From assembly GCF_000521565.1 (NCBI RefSeq), contig NZ_CP002701.1, positions 579,518-643,517 on the forward strand: DNA of 64,000 nucleotides. The letters run 5' to 3'. A program made the position numbers and the translations under genes. Below, piece after piece: positions 18,724 to 30,811 of this stretch (the first letter of the stretch is position 1; every line of letters begins with the position of its first letter). A model generated the notes under the pieces. The model made no database searches. It was not told where the DNA came from and saw only the letters and a program-made list of their open reading frames with translations. This DNA comes from Buchnera aphidicola str. G002 (Myzus persicae) (GTDB taxonomy: Bacteria > Pseudomonadota > Gammaproteobacteria > Enterobacterales > Enterobacteriaceae).

Positions 18724-18828
18724 AAGGAATTTTTTTAAATTATTAAAAATGATATATTTATATAATATTTTACTTTTTTAAAAAAATCAATACAATTTAA
18801 TTTTTTAGCAATAAAATACTTTTTAACT

Positions 18829-21003
18829 CTATATCAAAGATAATTCTATTTTTCTTTCATTTAAATTAACAGAATAAACTTTTACTTTTAAAATATCACC
18901 AAGACAATAAGTATTTTTATTAGATTTTCCGATTAATTTAAGACCTAAAGCATCAAAATAATAATAATCATCTTCTAAAGAAGCGATACGAACTAATCCC
19001 TCAATAAAAAATTGATTTAAACGAACAAAAAATCCGAACGAAGTGACATTAGAAATCACACCAGTAAATATGTCACCTATTTTTTTATACATAAAATCAC
19101 ATTTCAACCAATCAATTACGTCTCGATTCGCTTCATCTGCACGTCTTTCAGTCATGGAACAGTGTTGTCCTATTTTTTTCATTTCAAATATATTATATAA
19201 ACAAGAATCACAATCTTTATAAGAAAGTGATTTCTTTTCTGATAATAAACATTTTATTACTCTATGTAGTACTAAATCAGGATAGCGTCTAATAGGTGAT
19301 GTAAAATGAACATAACTATATAAAGATAAACCAAAATGACCACAATTATTTGGTGAATAAACAGCTTGTTGCATAGAACGTAATAATATTGTTTGAATCA
19401 TTTCATATTCAGGACGATTAGAAATATTTTTTAATAAATTTGAATAATGTATAGATTCTGGTATTTCTCCTCCTAATAACGACAGACCTAATTCTTTTAA
19501 AAACGAACGAAAAGTAACAATATTATTTTTTTTGGGAGGATTGTGATTGCGAAATAAAACAGGATGATTATATTTTTGAACAAAAGAAGCAGAAGCTATA
19601 TTTGCTAAAATCATACATGATTCAATAAATTTATGCGCATCATTTCTAATATCTTGATAAATATTTTTAATTCTTAAATTAGAATCTAAAACAAATTTAG
19701 CTACTATATTTTCAAAATAGATACCTTTTTTAGAAATGTTATCTCTATTAAAAACTTTCTGTAAATATGATAAATTTTCAATATCTTTCAAGAATTTTTT
19801 GTATTTAGAACGCAAAAAAATATCGCCATTCCAAATTTTAAAAATTTCATTATATGTAAACCTTCCATGAGAACATATTACTGCTTCATAATGTTTATAG
19901 CTAATTAATTCTCCTGTATTAGATAAATTCATTTCGCATATCAAACATAGACGTTCTTTAAAAGGATTTAAAGAACATAAATCTGTAGAAATTTTTTCTG
20001 GTAACATAGGAACAACTAATGAAGGAAAATATACAGATGTACCTCTTTCTAAAGCAGCTTTATCTAATGCAGTATTGGGTTTAACATAGTAACTAACATC
20101 TGCAATTGCTACTAATAAATTCCAACCTTCTTCTGAATTGTTTTTTTTTTTACAAAAAACAGCGTCATCAAAATCACGAGCATCTTCATCATCAATAGTA
20201 AAAAAAGGAATATGTCTCATATCTATACGATTTTTAAAATCACATAAATTAATTTTATGACTAATTTGAGATAATTGCTTTTGAGCATCTTCGGACCAAA
20301 AAGATGGAATAGAATGTTTTCGCAATGCTATATCTATAGCTAAATTAGTACCCATTTCTTTTCCAAGAACTTCTACTATTAATCCTTCTGCTTTATTGTT
20401 TCTTGTAGGATGTTTTTTTAACTTTACAACTACAATCGATCCTATCGAAATATTTTCTCTATGTGAAAATATAAGAATCTTGAAATTAAAACGAGTATCA
20501 TCTGGCACTACAAATTTTATTTTATTTTTTGAAAAATATCTACCTACAATTAAAGAATCATTCGCCTTAAGTATTTTTAAAAATTTTGCTGAATTACGTC
20601 CTTTTCTATCAGAATTTACAATATAAGCTAAAATAACATCACCGTGAATACAAAATTTCATTTGTTCTGATGAAAGCCATAGGTCATCTTGTGATGTTTC
20701 TATTCGAAGAAAACCGTAACCATCTTTATGTCCTATAACTTTTCCTTGTACTACTTTGATATTATCAGGATTAATATAGCAACGATTTTTAGTATATATA
20801 ATTTGACCATCTCGTTCCATTGCTCTTAATCTTCGACGTAATGCTTTTTTTTCTTCTTGATGAATAATACCAAATTTTCTTTCTATTTTTTTTTGACTAA
20901 TTAAATCTTGACATTTTTTAAGCCAAGATGAGATGTATTCTCGGCTTGGAATAGAATTTTTATATTTTTTAGCTTCTCGTTTTTGGTAGGGATCTACTAC
21001 CAT
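18829..21003 (-). CDS. rnr: Ribonuclease R
   Basis: 724 residues (E. coli 813). A processive 3'-5' exoribonuclease that degrades structured RNA. The RNB active site appears in DDEDARDFDDAVFCKK near residue 272, with a cold-shock OB domain before it and an S1 domain at the end (GVISNVTSFGFFVRL). The lysine-rich C-terminal tail of E. coli is missing. It follows purA with a 56-base gap; in E. coli nsrR lies between them and rlmB follows, and both are gone here. Confidence 0.96.
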   Translation of the reverse strand: MVVDPYQKREAKKYKNSIPSREYISSWLKKCQDLISQKKIERKFGIIHQEEKKALRRRLRAMERDGQIIYTKNRCYINPDNIKVVQGKVIGHKDGYGFLRIETSQDDLWLSSEQMKFCIHGDVILAYIVNSDRKGRNSAKFLKILKANDSLIVGRYFSKNKIKFVVPDDTRFNFKILIFSHRENISIGSIVVVKLKKHPTRNNKAEGLIVEVLGKEMGTNLAIDIALRKHSIPSFWSEDAQKQLSQISHKINLCDFKNRIDMRHIPFFTIDDEDARDFDDAVFCKKKNNSEEGWNLLVAIADVSYYVKPNTALDKAALERGTSVYFPSLVVPMLPEKISTDLCSLNPFKERLCLICEMNLSNTGELISYKHYEAVICSHGRFTYNEIFKIWNGDIFLRSKYKKFLKDIENLSYLQKVFNRDNISKKGIYFENIVAKFVLDSNLRIKNIYQDIRNDAHKFIESCMILANIASASFVQKYNHPVLFRNHNPPKKNNIVTFRSFLKELGLSLLGGEIPESIHYSNLLKNISNRPEYEMIQTILLRSMQQAVYSPNNCGHFGLSLYSYVHFTSPIRRYPDLVLHRVIKCLLSEKKSLSYKDCDSCLYNIFEMKKIGQHCSMTERRADEANRDVIDWLKCDFMYKKIGDIFTGVISNVTSFGFFVRLNQFFIEGLVRIASLEDDYYYFDALGLKLIGKSNKNTYCLGDILKVKVYSVNLNERKIELSLI

Positions 21004-21059
21004 ATTTACTTCTCCATTTATATCATTTCATAGTTATATTATATTTCAATTAAATAAAT

Positions 21060-22352
<1,293 letters not shown>

Positions 22353-22401
22353 TTATGCCTATTTTCTCAATCTTAATTTGAGTTTTACTATCAAAAATGT
22401 A

Positions 22402-23337
22402 TTATTTTTCAATAGCGATCATTTTATTAATATATTTAAAAAATTCACTATCGGAACTGAGCAACATAAGATTCTCATTTTTTTTAAAACTATTCTCATA
22501 AGCACGTAAACTTCGAATAAAATAATAAAAATAAGGTTCTTTACTAAAATTTTCTGCAAATATTTTTGTAACTTTAGCTTCTCCTTTTCCTTTAATAATT
22601 AAAGCTTCTTTTTTGGCTTCTGATAATATTATAGATACCTTATAATCTGCTGTTGCACGTAATTTTTCAGCTTTTTCTTGTCCTTGAGAACGTTGACTTC
22701 TAGCTACTGCTTCTCTTTCCGCTCTCATACGATTATATATAGCATCAGAAACTTCAACAGGTAAATTAATTTGTTTAATACGAACGTCTACAACTTGAAT
22801 CCCTAATGCATTCATACTATTTACATTAATTAAAGATGTATTTTCTAAATTAATAGTTCCTCGATTTAAAGAATTAAGAACATCTGTGGTTAATCTTCCT
22901 CTTGAATCAGTAACAATTTCTTTGACATTAAGACAACCTATTTCAGAACGTAATCTATCACTAAATTTTCTTTTTAATAATACTTCAGCTTGAAAAATAT
23001 CACCTCCACCTGTCGCAAGATAATAACGACTAAAATCATTTATCCGCCATTTTATATAAGAGTCAACAATTAAGTCTTTTTTCTCTTTTGTTACAAAACG
23101 ATCTGCTTGGTTATCCATAGTATGAATACGTGCATCTAACATTTTCACTGTTTCTAAAAATGGAAATTTAAAATGTAATCCAGGAGTATATACTAAAGTT
23201 TTTTGTTCATTGTTTCTTAAAACACGACCAAATTGAAGAACAATTCCACGTTCTCCTTCTTTCACAATAAAAAAAGAAGAAGAAAATAAAAAAAATAAAA
23301 TACTTGATAGACAAATTAATACTTTTCTCATATTCAT
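22402..23337 (-). CDS. hflC: HflC, FtsH-modulating SPFH membrane protein
   Basis: 311 residues (E. coli 334). One N-terminal membrane segment (about residues 5-24) is followed by the SPFH/band-7 domain (EGERGIVLQFGRV onwards) and a coiled coil with RMRAEREAVARSQRSQG. It forms a large periplasmic complex with HflK around the FtsH protease. Its ATG overlaps the hflK stop by four bases (23334-23337), so translation is probably coupled. Confidence 0.96.
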   Translation of the reverse strand: MNMRKVLICLSSILFFLFSSSFFIVKEGERGIVLQFGRVLRNNEQKTLVYTPGLHFKFPFLETVKMLDARIHTMDNQADRFVTKEKKDLIVDSYIKWRINDFSRYYLATGGGDIFQAEVLLKRKFSDRLRSEIGCLNVKEIVTDSRGRLTTDVLNSLNRGTINLENTSLINVNSMNALGIQVVDVRIKQINLPVEVSDAIYNRMRAEREAVARSQRSQGQEKAEKLRATADYKVSIILSEAKKEALIIKGKGEAKVTKIFAENFSKEPYFYYFIRSLRAYENSFKKNENLMLLSSDSEFFKYINKMIAIEK

Positions 23338-24554
23338 TTTCTCTCTGAATTTTTAAGATCACTTCGTATAGAATTAATACGGCGTTGTTCTAAAACACTT
23401 TTAGGAGATAATGAAGGAAAATAATCAATAGATTTATCTTTCTTGACAGAATAAGGATTATTTTCATTAAAAGTAATATTCTTTATAGTTTTCTTATTAA
23501 TTGATTTCATATTAGAAAAAAATTTATCTAAAGTTACAAAAAAAATTGCACTATTTTTTTTGTCTATAAATATTTTTTTATTTTTACTTAACAGTCGCTC
23601 CATAGATTCTATATATAAACGTTTTAAAGTTATCTTTTTAGCTTTTCTATATTCAGGCAAAATTTTAGAAAAACGATCAACTTCTCCTTGAGCTTCTAAA
23701 ATAATACGCGATGAATATGCTCGTGCTTCCTCTAATATCCTTTGGGCTTGACCATAAGCTTTAGGTTCTACTTCATTGGAATAAGCTTCAGCTTCACGCA
23801 CATATTGTTCACGATTTTCACGAGCGGCAATTGCATCGTCAAAAGCTGCTTTAACTTCTTCTGGAGGTCTAGCTGTTTGAAAATTAACATCTAATATTGT
23901 TATTCCCATTTTATATGGTTTAATTGTTTCTTCAATTACTTTTTGAGTATCACTACGAACTAAAGTTCGACCTTCTGTTAATACTCGATCCATAGTTGAA
24001 TGACCAATTACACCCCTTAAGGCGCTATCTGTTGCTTGTCGTAGACTATCATCTGGATAACAAACAGAAAATAGATAATCAGCAGGATTAGTTATTTTAT
24101 ATTGTACGTTCATTTCTACATGTACCACATTTTCATCTGAAGTTAACATAACCCCGGAAGTTGCTAATTCACGTACAGTTTCAACATTTACAGCTTTTAC
24201 CTCATTAATAAAAATTGGTCGCCAATTTAATCCTGGTTGAACTAAATAACTAAATTTACCAAAACTAGTTACAACACCGCGTTCAGCTTCTTTAATAGTA
24301 TAGAACCCACTCATGGACCAAATAAAAAAACTTATACACGATATGATTATCAAAGGATGAATTGACTTTTTTGGTGGAACTGAAGAATGAGTAGTGTTAA
24401 TAAAAATATTTTTTATATAACAAAAAAAATATTTTATATCTAATCGATTTATTTTTTTTTGATTCTTATTGTCTGGACGGTTTTTATTATCACTGTTCTT
24501 ATCCCCCCATGGATCAAGTTCAGGTTTATTATCGTTTGGTTTATTCCAGACCAT
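23334..24554 (-). CDS. hflK: HflK, FtsH-modulating SPFH membrane protein
   Basis: 406 residues (E. coli 419). The N-terminus MVWNKPNDNKPELDPWG matches the family. A cytoplasmic Asn/Lys-rich stretch replaces the Gly-rich one of E. coli. The membrane segment (about residues 66-83) precedes the band-7 domain with SGVMLTSDENVVHVEMNVQY. The C-terminal tail is low-complexity but ends with EQRRINSIRSD as in E. coli. Upstream is miaA; hfq and hflX, which separate them in E. coli, are missing. Confidence 0.96.
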   Translation of the reverse strand: MVWNKPNDNKPELDPWGDKNSDNKNRPDNKNQKKINRLDIKYFFCYIKNIFINTTHSSVPPKKSIHPLIIISCISFFIWSMSGFYTIKEAERGVVTSFGKFSYLVQPGLNWRPIFINEVKAVNVETVRELATSGVMLTSDENVVHVEMNVQYKITNPADYLFSVCYPDDSLRQATDSALRGVIGHSTMDRVLTEGRTLVRSDTQKVIEETIKPYKMGITILDVNFQTARPPEEVKAAFDDAIAARENREQYVREAEAYSNEVEPKAYGQAQRILEEARAYSSRIILEAQGEVDRFSKILPEYRKAKKITLKRLYIESMERLLSKNKKIFIDKKNSAIFFVTLDKFFSNMKSINKKTIKNITFNENNPYSVKKDKSIDYFPSLSPKSVLEQRRINSIRSDLKNSERK

Positions 24555-24711
24555 TTTGTACCTCGTTTATTAGTTTTTACTATAATCACTTTAAAAAAAT
24601 ACTTTCATCATTAAATGTATATATAATAAAATTATATAAAAAGTATAAATACAAATAATATATTTTATATACTACAAAAGTAAAACTCTATTTTTATATA
24701 TATTACTAAAT

Positions 24712-25683
24712 TTAAATATATTCTTTACTTATTTTTTGAAGTTTATTTAATATCTGATCAATCAAAATATTAATACAAGAATTAGATAATATGATATGAA
24801 GATTTTTCCATCTTTTTAACCATGTTAATTGATTTTTAGCTAGTTTCCTTGTTGCGTAAATTATTTTATGTACCATTTCCTGGTAACTAATTTTATATTC
24901 AAGATATTCCCACATTTGGCGATATCCTATACAGTGAATAGAAGGCAAATGTCTATGTAAATCTCCTCTAAAAAAAAGTATTTCTACTTCTTCTTGAAAA
25001 CCTAACATTAACATTTTTTTAATACGAAGTTCAATTCTATTATTTAACCATTCTTTACTTGGCGGCATCATTGAAAATTGTGCAATATTATAAGGGAATT
25101 GATAATTTTTATTTTTTTTCAGTTCTGTTAAATTTTTTCCAGAAAGATAAAATACTTCTAAAGCTCTTAATATTCTGTAAAAATCATTTTTATGAATTCG
25201 ATTGGCAGAGATAGGATCTATTATTTTTAATTTTTTATATAAAAATTCTTTTTTGTGATATTTTTGTAGTAAATATTCACGCACTTTAATATTAGCTGCT
25301 GGCAGAAAAGATAATCCATGTAATAATACATTGTAATAAAACATTGTTCCACCAACAAGAAAAGGTATTTTTCCTAGTTCGATAACTTTATTAATTTCTT
25401 TTAGAGCATCTTTTTGAAATTCTGCTGCTGAATAATATTCAATTGGATCTTTAATATTTAATAAACGATGCGGATGATTATATAAATCAAAAAAACTCGG
25501 TTTAGCAGTTCCTATGTTCATTCCTCGATAAATTAATGCAGAGTCTACACTAATGAGTTCGATTGGCAAATATCTTCTAAGATGAATAGCAAGTTGACTC
25601 TTTCCACTTGCTGTTGGACCCATTAAAAAAATAACTAATGGCAGTTTTTTTTTATTATTAAAATTCATATTTTTAACATACAT
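24712..25683 (-). CDS. miaA: tRNA dimethylallyltransferase MiaA
   Basis: 323 residues (E. coli 316). Adds the isopentenyl group to A37 of tRNAs reading UNN codons. The P-loop MGPTASGKSQLA lies near residue 21, LISVDSALIYRGMNIGTAKP near 43 and HCIGYRQMWEYL near 249. The start could be the ATG at 25683 or the second one at 25668 (MNFNNKKKLP), which is closer to E. coli length. It overlaps the end of mutL by 19 bases. Confidence 0.95.
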   Translation of the reverse strand: MYVKNMNFNNKKKLPLVIFLMGPTASGKSQLAIHLRRYLPIELISVDSALIYRGMNIGTAKPSFFDLYNHPHRLLNIKDPIEYYSAAEFQKDALKEINKVIELGKIPFLVGGTMFYYNVLLHGLSFLPAANIKVREYLLQKYHKKEFLYKKLKIIDPISANRIHKNDFYRILRALEVFYLSGKNLTELKKNKNYQFPYNIAQFSMMPPSKEWLNNRIELRIKKMLMLGFQEEVEILFFRGDLHRHLPSIHCIGYRQMWEYLEYKISYQEMVHKIIYATRKLAKNQLTWLKRWKNLHIILSNSCINILIDQILNKLQKISKEYI

Positions 25684-27431
25684 AATGCCGTATTAATATT
25701 AACTTTTTGCAATAGTTTTGCTGGAGGATTTTTTAACAATAAAGGATAGTAGTATTCTAATTCTAATAATATTGATATAGCATTAGGATAATTCCAATTT
25801 TTTAATTCGATAAAAACATTAATATAAAACCAATTAATGACATCTTCAACTAATATTATTTTTTTAAAAAACAAAAATAAAAAAAATTTTGATATTAATA
25901 TATCAATATTTTTTTTTTGAAAAAAAGAAGGAATAGAATTTAAAATAATATATTTTTTTTTAAAAATTAACTTAAATCCAAATTTTAATAAAACTTCTTT
26001 ATTTTTAAGTAAAATCATGTATTCTTGATTTTTAAAATTAATTTTAATATTAGTCAAAAAAGATTCAGGTATTATTTTTTTTTGAATATTGTTTATTAAT
26101 TTTTTTTTCTTAATAATTCCTTTAGCAACAGGAAATGAAATCAATAAAAAATTATCATTATGATAAATTAACCCGTAGTAATTACGAATAATTATTAATA
26201 ATCTTCCAAAACAACAAGAATACTCTTTTAAATAGGTATCATATTTACAAATTTTATCTTTTTTTTTTATTGTATTTATATTTTTGGAAAAAATTTTATT
26301 TTTAGAAAAATAAGAAGATATTAATACAAAAAAATTAAGATAAAAGGATTCTGAACTATATAATTCTTTTTTTTCATATACTTGAAAATCATTTTTATTA
26401 AATAAAGTATTTTTTAAGAAAATTTTATTTTTTAATTTTGCTAAATAAAATAAAATAGATTCATAAATAAATACATAAATTTCATTGGAATTATTAAATT
26501 TAATTTTATTTTTAGTAGGGTGAATGTAAGTAATAATTTTATTGCATGGCATCGTTAAATATAAAATAAAAGATATATTTTTATTTGCTTCTATTTTAGA
26601 ATAAGCGGAACGAATCGCATTTAAAATAAGATTATTACGGATACATCTATTATTAACATAAATATATCTAATATTCTCTAGTCTTTCAGGAAAATGAGGA
26701 AGTGATATCCAACCACATAATAATAAATTATTTATTTTTGATTTTATTTTTATCATTTTGTTGATATCGATTTTGCCAAAAATATCTTGCAATCGATGAA
26801 TTTTATCAGATTTTTTCTTTATTGCATTGTATTTAGCAATTAATTTTTTATTATGTTTAAGTGAAAAATTTATATGAAAATGAGATAAAGCTATTTTTCT
26901 AAATATTTCACAAATTTTCAAAAACTCTAATTTTTCATTTTTTATAAATTTTAGACGTACTGGTATATTATAAAATAAATTTTCTACTATAATTGTAGTA
27001 CCTTTCGGATGCGCTATGGGTTGCAAGATGATATCTTGATTATCCATAAAATTTTCTGAATATATTTTCCAACCAAGATCATTTGATTGATAAGAAGAAA
27101 TTAAAGTTAATCTTGACACGGCTCTGATGCTAGCTAAAGCTTCTCCTCTAAATCCAAAAGTTCGGAGGTCATCTAAATCTGATAATGAACTAATTTTACT
27201 AGTAGCATGATGTGATATTGCAAGTAATAATTCTTCTTTACAGATTCCACAACCATCATCTTGTAAGACAATAGATTGAAGACCATTTTTTTCAATTTCT
27301 ATGTTAATATTTTTAGAACCAGCATCTATACTATTTTCCATAAGTTCTTTAATTACAGAAACAGGTCGTTCAATAATCTCTCCAGAAGAAATTTGGCTGG
27401 ATAAATTAGATGGTAATATTTGAATAGGCAT
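25665..27431 (-). CDS. mutL: DNA mismatch repair protein MutL
   Basis: 588 residues (E. coli 615). The GHKL ATPase domain is well conserved: ELMENSIDAGSKN near residue 29, QDDGCGI near 56, TFGFRGEALASI near 90 and KGTTIIVENLFYNIPVR near 142. The C-terminal dimerisation half is diverged, very rich in Lys, Ile, Phe and Asn, and shortened, but no frame break is visible. The mutL-miaA order is ancestral; amiB, normally upstream of mutL, has been moved to 33590. Confidence 0.94.
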   Translation of the reverse strand: MPIQILPSNLSSQISSGEIIERPVSVIKELMENSIDAGSKNINIEIEKNGLQSIVLQDDGCGICKEELLLAISHHATSKISSLSDLDDLRTFGFRGEALASIRAVSRLTLISSYQSNDLGWKIYSENFMDNQDIILQPIAHPKGTTIIVENLFYNIPVRLKFIKNEKLEFLKICEIFRKIALSHFHINFSLKHNKKLIAKYNAIKKKSDKIHRLQDIFGKIDINKMIKIKSKINNLLLCGWISLPHFPERLENIRYIYVNNRCIRNNLILNAIRSAYSKIEANKNISFILYLTMPCNKIITYIHPTKNKIKFNNSNEIYVFIYESILFYLAKLKNKIFLKNTLFNKNDFQVYEKKELYSSESFYLNFFVLISSYFSKNKIFSKNINTIKKKDKICKYDTYLKEYSCCFGRLLIIIRNYYGLIYHNDNFLLISFPVAKGIIKKKKLINNIQKKIIPESFLTNIKINFKNQEYMILLKNKEVLLKFGFKLIFKKKYIILNSIPSFFQKKNIDILISKFFLFLFFKKIILVEDVINWFYINVFIELKNWNYPNAISILLELEYYYPLLLKNPPAKLLQKVNINTALCMLKI

Positions 27432-27530
27432 TACCTAGTTCTCTAAATTAATTTAATATAATTTGTAAAAAATAATTATTTTTTATGATAAATATTTTTA
27501 AAAAATATATTCAAAACATAAATATCGAAT

Positions 27531-28691
27531 TCATATAATAGTTTTTAAAATAGACATATATTCTGAAATAATAGAATATACCTCTGGGCTATTTTCTGAT
27601 AAATGACAAATTTCAATTAAAGTTTTTTTAATACCTTTTCTTTTTATTAAAGAAGAAATTTTTATGGATTCTAAGTCATTTTGATTTTGGTAGTGAAATG
27701 CAGCTGCAACACCTTTTGCTAAATTTATATAAGGCAGTTTGTATTCAATACTACCTAATAAAGGTTTAATTAAACGTTCTTCTTTTCCTAATTTTTGCAA
27801 CGGATTTCGTGCTATACGTTCGAGAGTATCTGATAAGAATGGATTTTCAAAACGAAAAAAAATCTTATTAATATAGGATAAATGATCTTTTTTATTGAAA
27901 TTATGACGTTTGATAAGAACAGCTCCACTTTCTTCCATAGCTAAGCGTACAATAGGACGTATTGTTTTATCTACAATAGCATCATGTATTGTTTTATGTT
28001 TTTTTATTAAACCTAAATATGCAGCAATCGCATGTCCAGTATTAAGAGTTAGTAACTTTCTTTCTATAAAAGGGTTTAAATTATTGCTTAATTTCATCCC
28101 AATTATATTTGGTATACTTCCTTTAAACTGATTTGAATTAACAATCCATTCCTTAAATTCTTCAACCATTAAAAATAAATTATTTTTATCGTGATTTATT
28201 ACAGGTATGATTGTATCAATACTACAATCTACAAAACCAATATATCTGTCTAAATAGTCATGATACTTTGTACATATTTTTTCAAGTACAGCTTTTTTTA
28301 AAGCAGAACTTGCCTGAACTTTATTTTCACAAGCAATAATATTAAGTGGCTTAATAGATTCTTTTTTAATTTTTAATATAATTCCATCTGCAAGAATTGA
28401 AGCTAATTTATTTAAAGCAAGAGGTCCAACTGCAGTAGTAATTAAACTAACTGAAGCAATTATTTCTTTAGTTTTGATATCATTAAAATTTATTGCACTA
28501 ACTTTTGTAACGTTAACAACATAGTTTTTATTTTTTCCGATTATTCTAACAGAATATTCTTTATTATTATTTATAGTATCTACTATATTTTGATTAATAT
28601 CAGAAAAAATTACATTAAAACCGGATTCTGATAATGTTTTTCCAATAAAACCACGTCCAATATTTCCTGCTCCAAAATGGAGTGCTTTCAT
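27531..28691 (-). CDS. mtlD: Mannitol-1-phosphate 5-dehydrogenase
   Basis: 386 residues (E. coli 382) from the ATG at 28691, where MKALHFGAGNIGRGFIG matches the E. coli start; a GTGGA lies 8 bases upstream. Oxidises mannitol 1-phosphate to fructose 6-phosphate with NAD. The Rossmann motif is at the N-terminus and KLLTLNTGHAIAAYLG and MEESGAVLIKRH carry the catalytic region. It follows mtlA by 44 bases; the repressor gene mtlR of E. coli is absent. Confidence 0.96.
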   Translation of the reverse strand: MKALHFGAGNIGRGFIGKTLSESGFNVIFSDINQNIVDTINNNKEYSVRIIGKNKNYVVNVTKVSAINFNDIKTKEIIASVSLITTAVGPLALNKLASILADGIILKIKKESIKPLNIIACENKVQASSALKKAVLEKICTKYHDYLDRYIGFVDCSIDTIIPVINHDKNNLFLMVEEFKEWIVNSNQFKGSIPNIIGMKLSNNLNPFIERKLLTLNTGHAIAAYLGLIKKHKTIHDAIVDKTIRPIVRLAMEESGAVLIKRHNFNKKDHLSYINKIFFRFENPFLSDTLERIARNPLQKLGKEERLIKPLLGSIEYKLPYINLAKGVAAAFHYQNQNDLESIKISSLIKRKGIKKTLIEICHLSENSPEVYSIISEYMSILKTII

Positions 28692-28735
28692 AATCAATTC
28701 CACTAAAAATTTTACATGAAAATTCAATAAAAAAA

Positions 28736-30643
28736 CTATTTTTTTTCAATATTTAAAAGTGATAAGACTTCTTTTATGTCAGTTGTTTGAGAAAGTCTTC
28801 TAATCGTATCTTTATCATCTAATGCATTAGTAATATTACTTACGACCATAATATGTTCATTGTTCTTAGCTGCAATACCAATGACAAGATATGCAATATC
28901 ATCTAGTTCTTCTCCAAAATGAACACCTTTTGGAAATTGACAAAAAATTATACCTGTTTTTAAAACAGAATTTTTTCCTTCAATAGTTCCATGGGGTAAG
29001 GCTATTGATTCCCCTAACCAAGTAGATGCTATTTTTTCTCTTTCTATCATTGAATTAATATAATCAAACTTAACATAGCCTTGTTTTACTAAATGTTTAC
29101 CGACAATATTAATTGCTTCTTCTTTATTAGTTGCATATTGATTTAATAAAATATTTTTCTCAGTTAACTGAAATAAATTATTTTTTATATTTTTATGATT
29201 TATATTTAAAGAAGTAGTAACATGATTATCTAAAAGAACTATATTTTCTCTTAATTTTTTTATTAAATTATCATAAAAACTATTATTAAGAAAGTTTTTT
29301 AAAGATATATGATGAGCATGAGGAGCATATTTTTTAGCTCGATGAGTTAAGTTTTGATGTGTAATTATTAAATCTGCATTCTTAGGTAATAAATTAATTG
29401 CCATATTTAACACAGAAATGTTAGTTAAATTAGCATTTTTTATTTTTTTACGCAAAATACTAGCACCCATTGCACTTGATCCCATACCAGCATCACAGGC
29501 AACTATAATAGTTTTTATATTTTTAAAAAAAGTAGATGTGACATCATGATAGTCATTTTTTAATGTTTCAGAATTCAAAAAATTTTTATTTTTTTTAACA
29601 ATTTTTTGATTATTTTTACTAGCTATATAGAAATTAAATTTTAATAATAAAGAAGCACTAATAAAAGAAATTATAAAAGAAGAAAAAATAGCAATCATAT
29701 TAGAAAAATACAAACCTTTCGGGGTCATCGTTAAAATAGATAGAATAGAACCTGGTGATACTGCAGAAATAACACCTCCATCTAATACAACAAGCATAAA
29801 AATACCTGTCATACCACCTAAAATTAGAGCAATTATTAATTTTGGTTTCATTAAAACATAAGGAAAATAAATTTCATGAACACCTCCTAAAAATTCAATT
29901 ATTGCTGCTCCTCCTGATGATTTACGTAATTCTCCTTTTCCGAAAAAAAACCATGCTATTAACACACCTAATCCTGGACCGGGATTCGATTCAATTAAAA
30001 AAAATATAGAGCGATGGTTGTCTGATGCATCTTGAATACCTAGTGGAGAAAAAATTCCATGATTGATTGCATTATTTAAAAAAAATATTTTAGCTGGTTC
30101 TATAACAATAGAAATAAAAGGTAATAAATTCTGAGATACGATAACTTTTATTAAACTTTCTAAAACATGAGAAATCCATTCTATAAATGGGCCAATAGTA
30201 AAAAAAGAAATTATTGCTAATAATATTCCAAATATAGCAATAGAAAAGTTATTTACTAACATTTCAAAACCATTTTTTACTTTATTTTCTATTTTTTTAT
30301 CAAAATACTTTATGATCCAACCACCTAATGGTCCTGAAATCATGGCACCTAATAACATTGGTATATTAGTACTTGTAATAACTCCTATAGTAGTTATACT
30401 TCCAACTAATCCTCCTCTATCACCAGAAATTAAGCGACCACCAGTATATCCAATTAAAATAGGTAAAAGATAAAAAATAACAGGTGATATCAATTGTTCT
30501 AAAATTTTATTAGGTTGCCATCCTAATGGTATAAATAAAGCTGTCATAATCCCCCATGTAATAAAAATACTTATATTTGGCATGATCATATTACTTAGAA
30601 ATTGACCAAAATTTTGTATTTTTAATTTAATTAATGTGAACAT
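28736..30643 (-). CDS. mtlA: PTS mannitol-specific EIICBA permease
   Basis: 635 residues (E. coli 637) from the ATG at 30643; AGGTG at 30650-30654 sits 6 bases before it and excludes the in-frame GTG at 30652. It imports and phosphorylates mannitol. The EIIC membrane domain spans about residues 1-340 with the [13 protein letters not shown] signature, EIIB has the phospho-Cys in [14 protein letters not shown] near 385, and EIIA has the phospho-His in [16 protein letters not shown] near 550. All three domains are complete. Confidence 0.97.
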   Translation of the reverse strand: MFTLIKLKIQNFGQFLSNMIMPNISIFITWGIMTALFIPLGWQPNKILEQLISPVIFYLLPILIGYTGGRLISGDRGGLVGSITTIGVITSTNIPMLLGAMISGPLGGWIIKYFDKKIENKVKNGFEMLVNNFSIAIFGILLAIISFFTIGPFIEWISHVLESLIKVIVSQNLLPFISIVIEPAKIFFLNNAINHGIFSPLGIQDASDNHRSIFFLIESNPGPGLGVLIAWFFFGKGELRKSSGGAAIIEFLGGVHEIYFPYVLMKPKLIIALILGGMTGIFMLVVLDGGVISAVSPGSILSILTMTPKGLYFSNMIAIFSSFIISFISASLLLKFNFYIASKNNQKIVKKNKNFLNSETLKNDYHDVTSTFFKNIKTIIVACDAGMGSSAMGASILRKKIKNANLTNISVLNMAINLLPKNADLIITHQNLTHRAKKYAPHAHHISLKNFLNNSFYDNLIKKLRENIVLLDNHVTTSLNINHKNIKNNLFQLTEKNILLNQYATNKEEAINIVGKHLVKQGYVKFDYINSMIEREKIASTWLGESIALPHGTIEGKNSVLKTGIIFCQFPKGVHFGEELDDIAYLVIGIAAKNNEHIMVVSNITNALDDKDTIRRLSQTTDIKEVLSLLNIEKK

Positions 30644-30811
30644 AATTAGCACCTATATACGAAAAAATTAGAATGATAAAATAATTTTTTAACAAAACAT
30701 TAATTTCATCTTTGATGAGATATCAATATGCAACTAAAATATATTGTTTTTTCAAATTTTTTAATAAATGTTTCAGTTTAAATATATAATAAATTTAGAA
30801 TATTAAAATTT

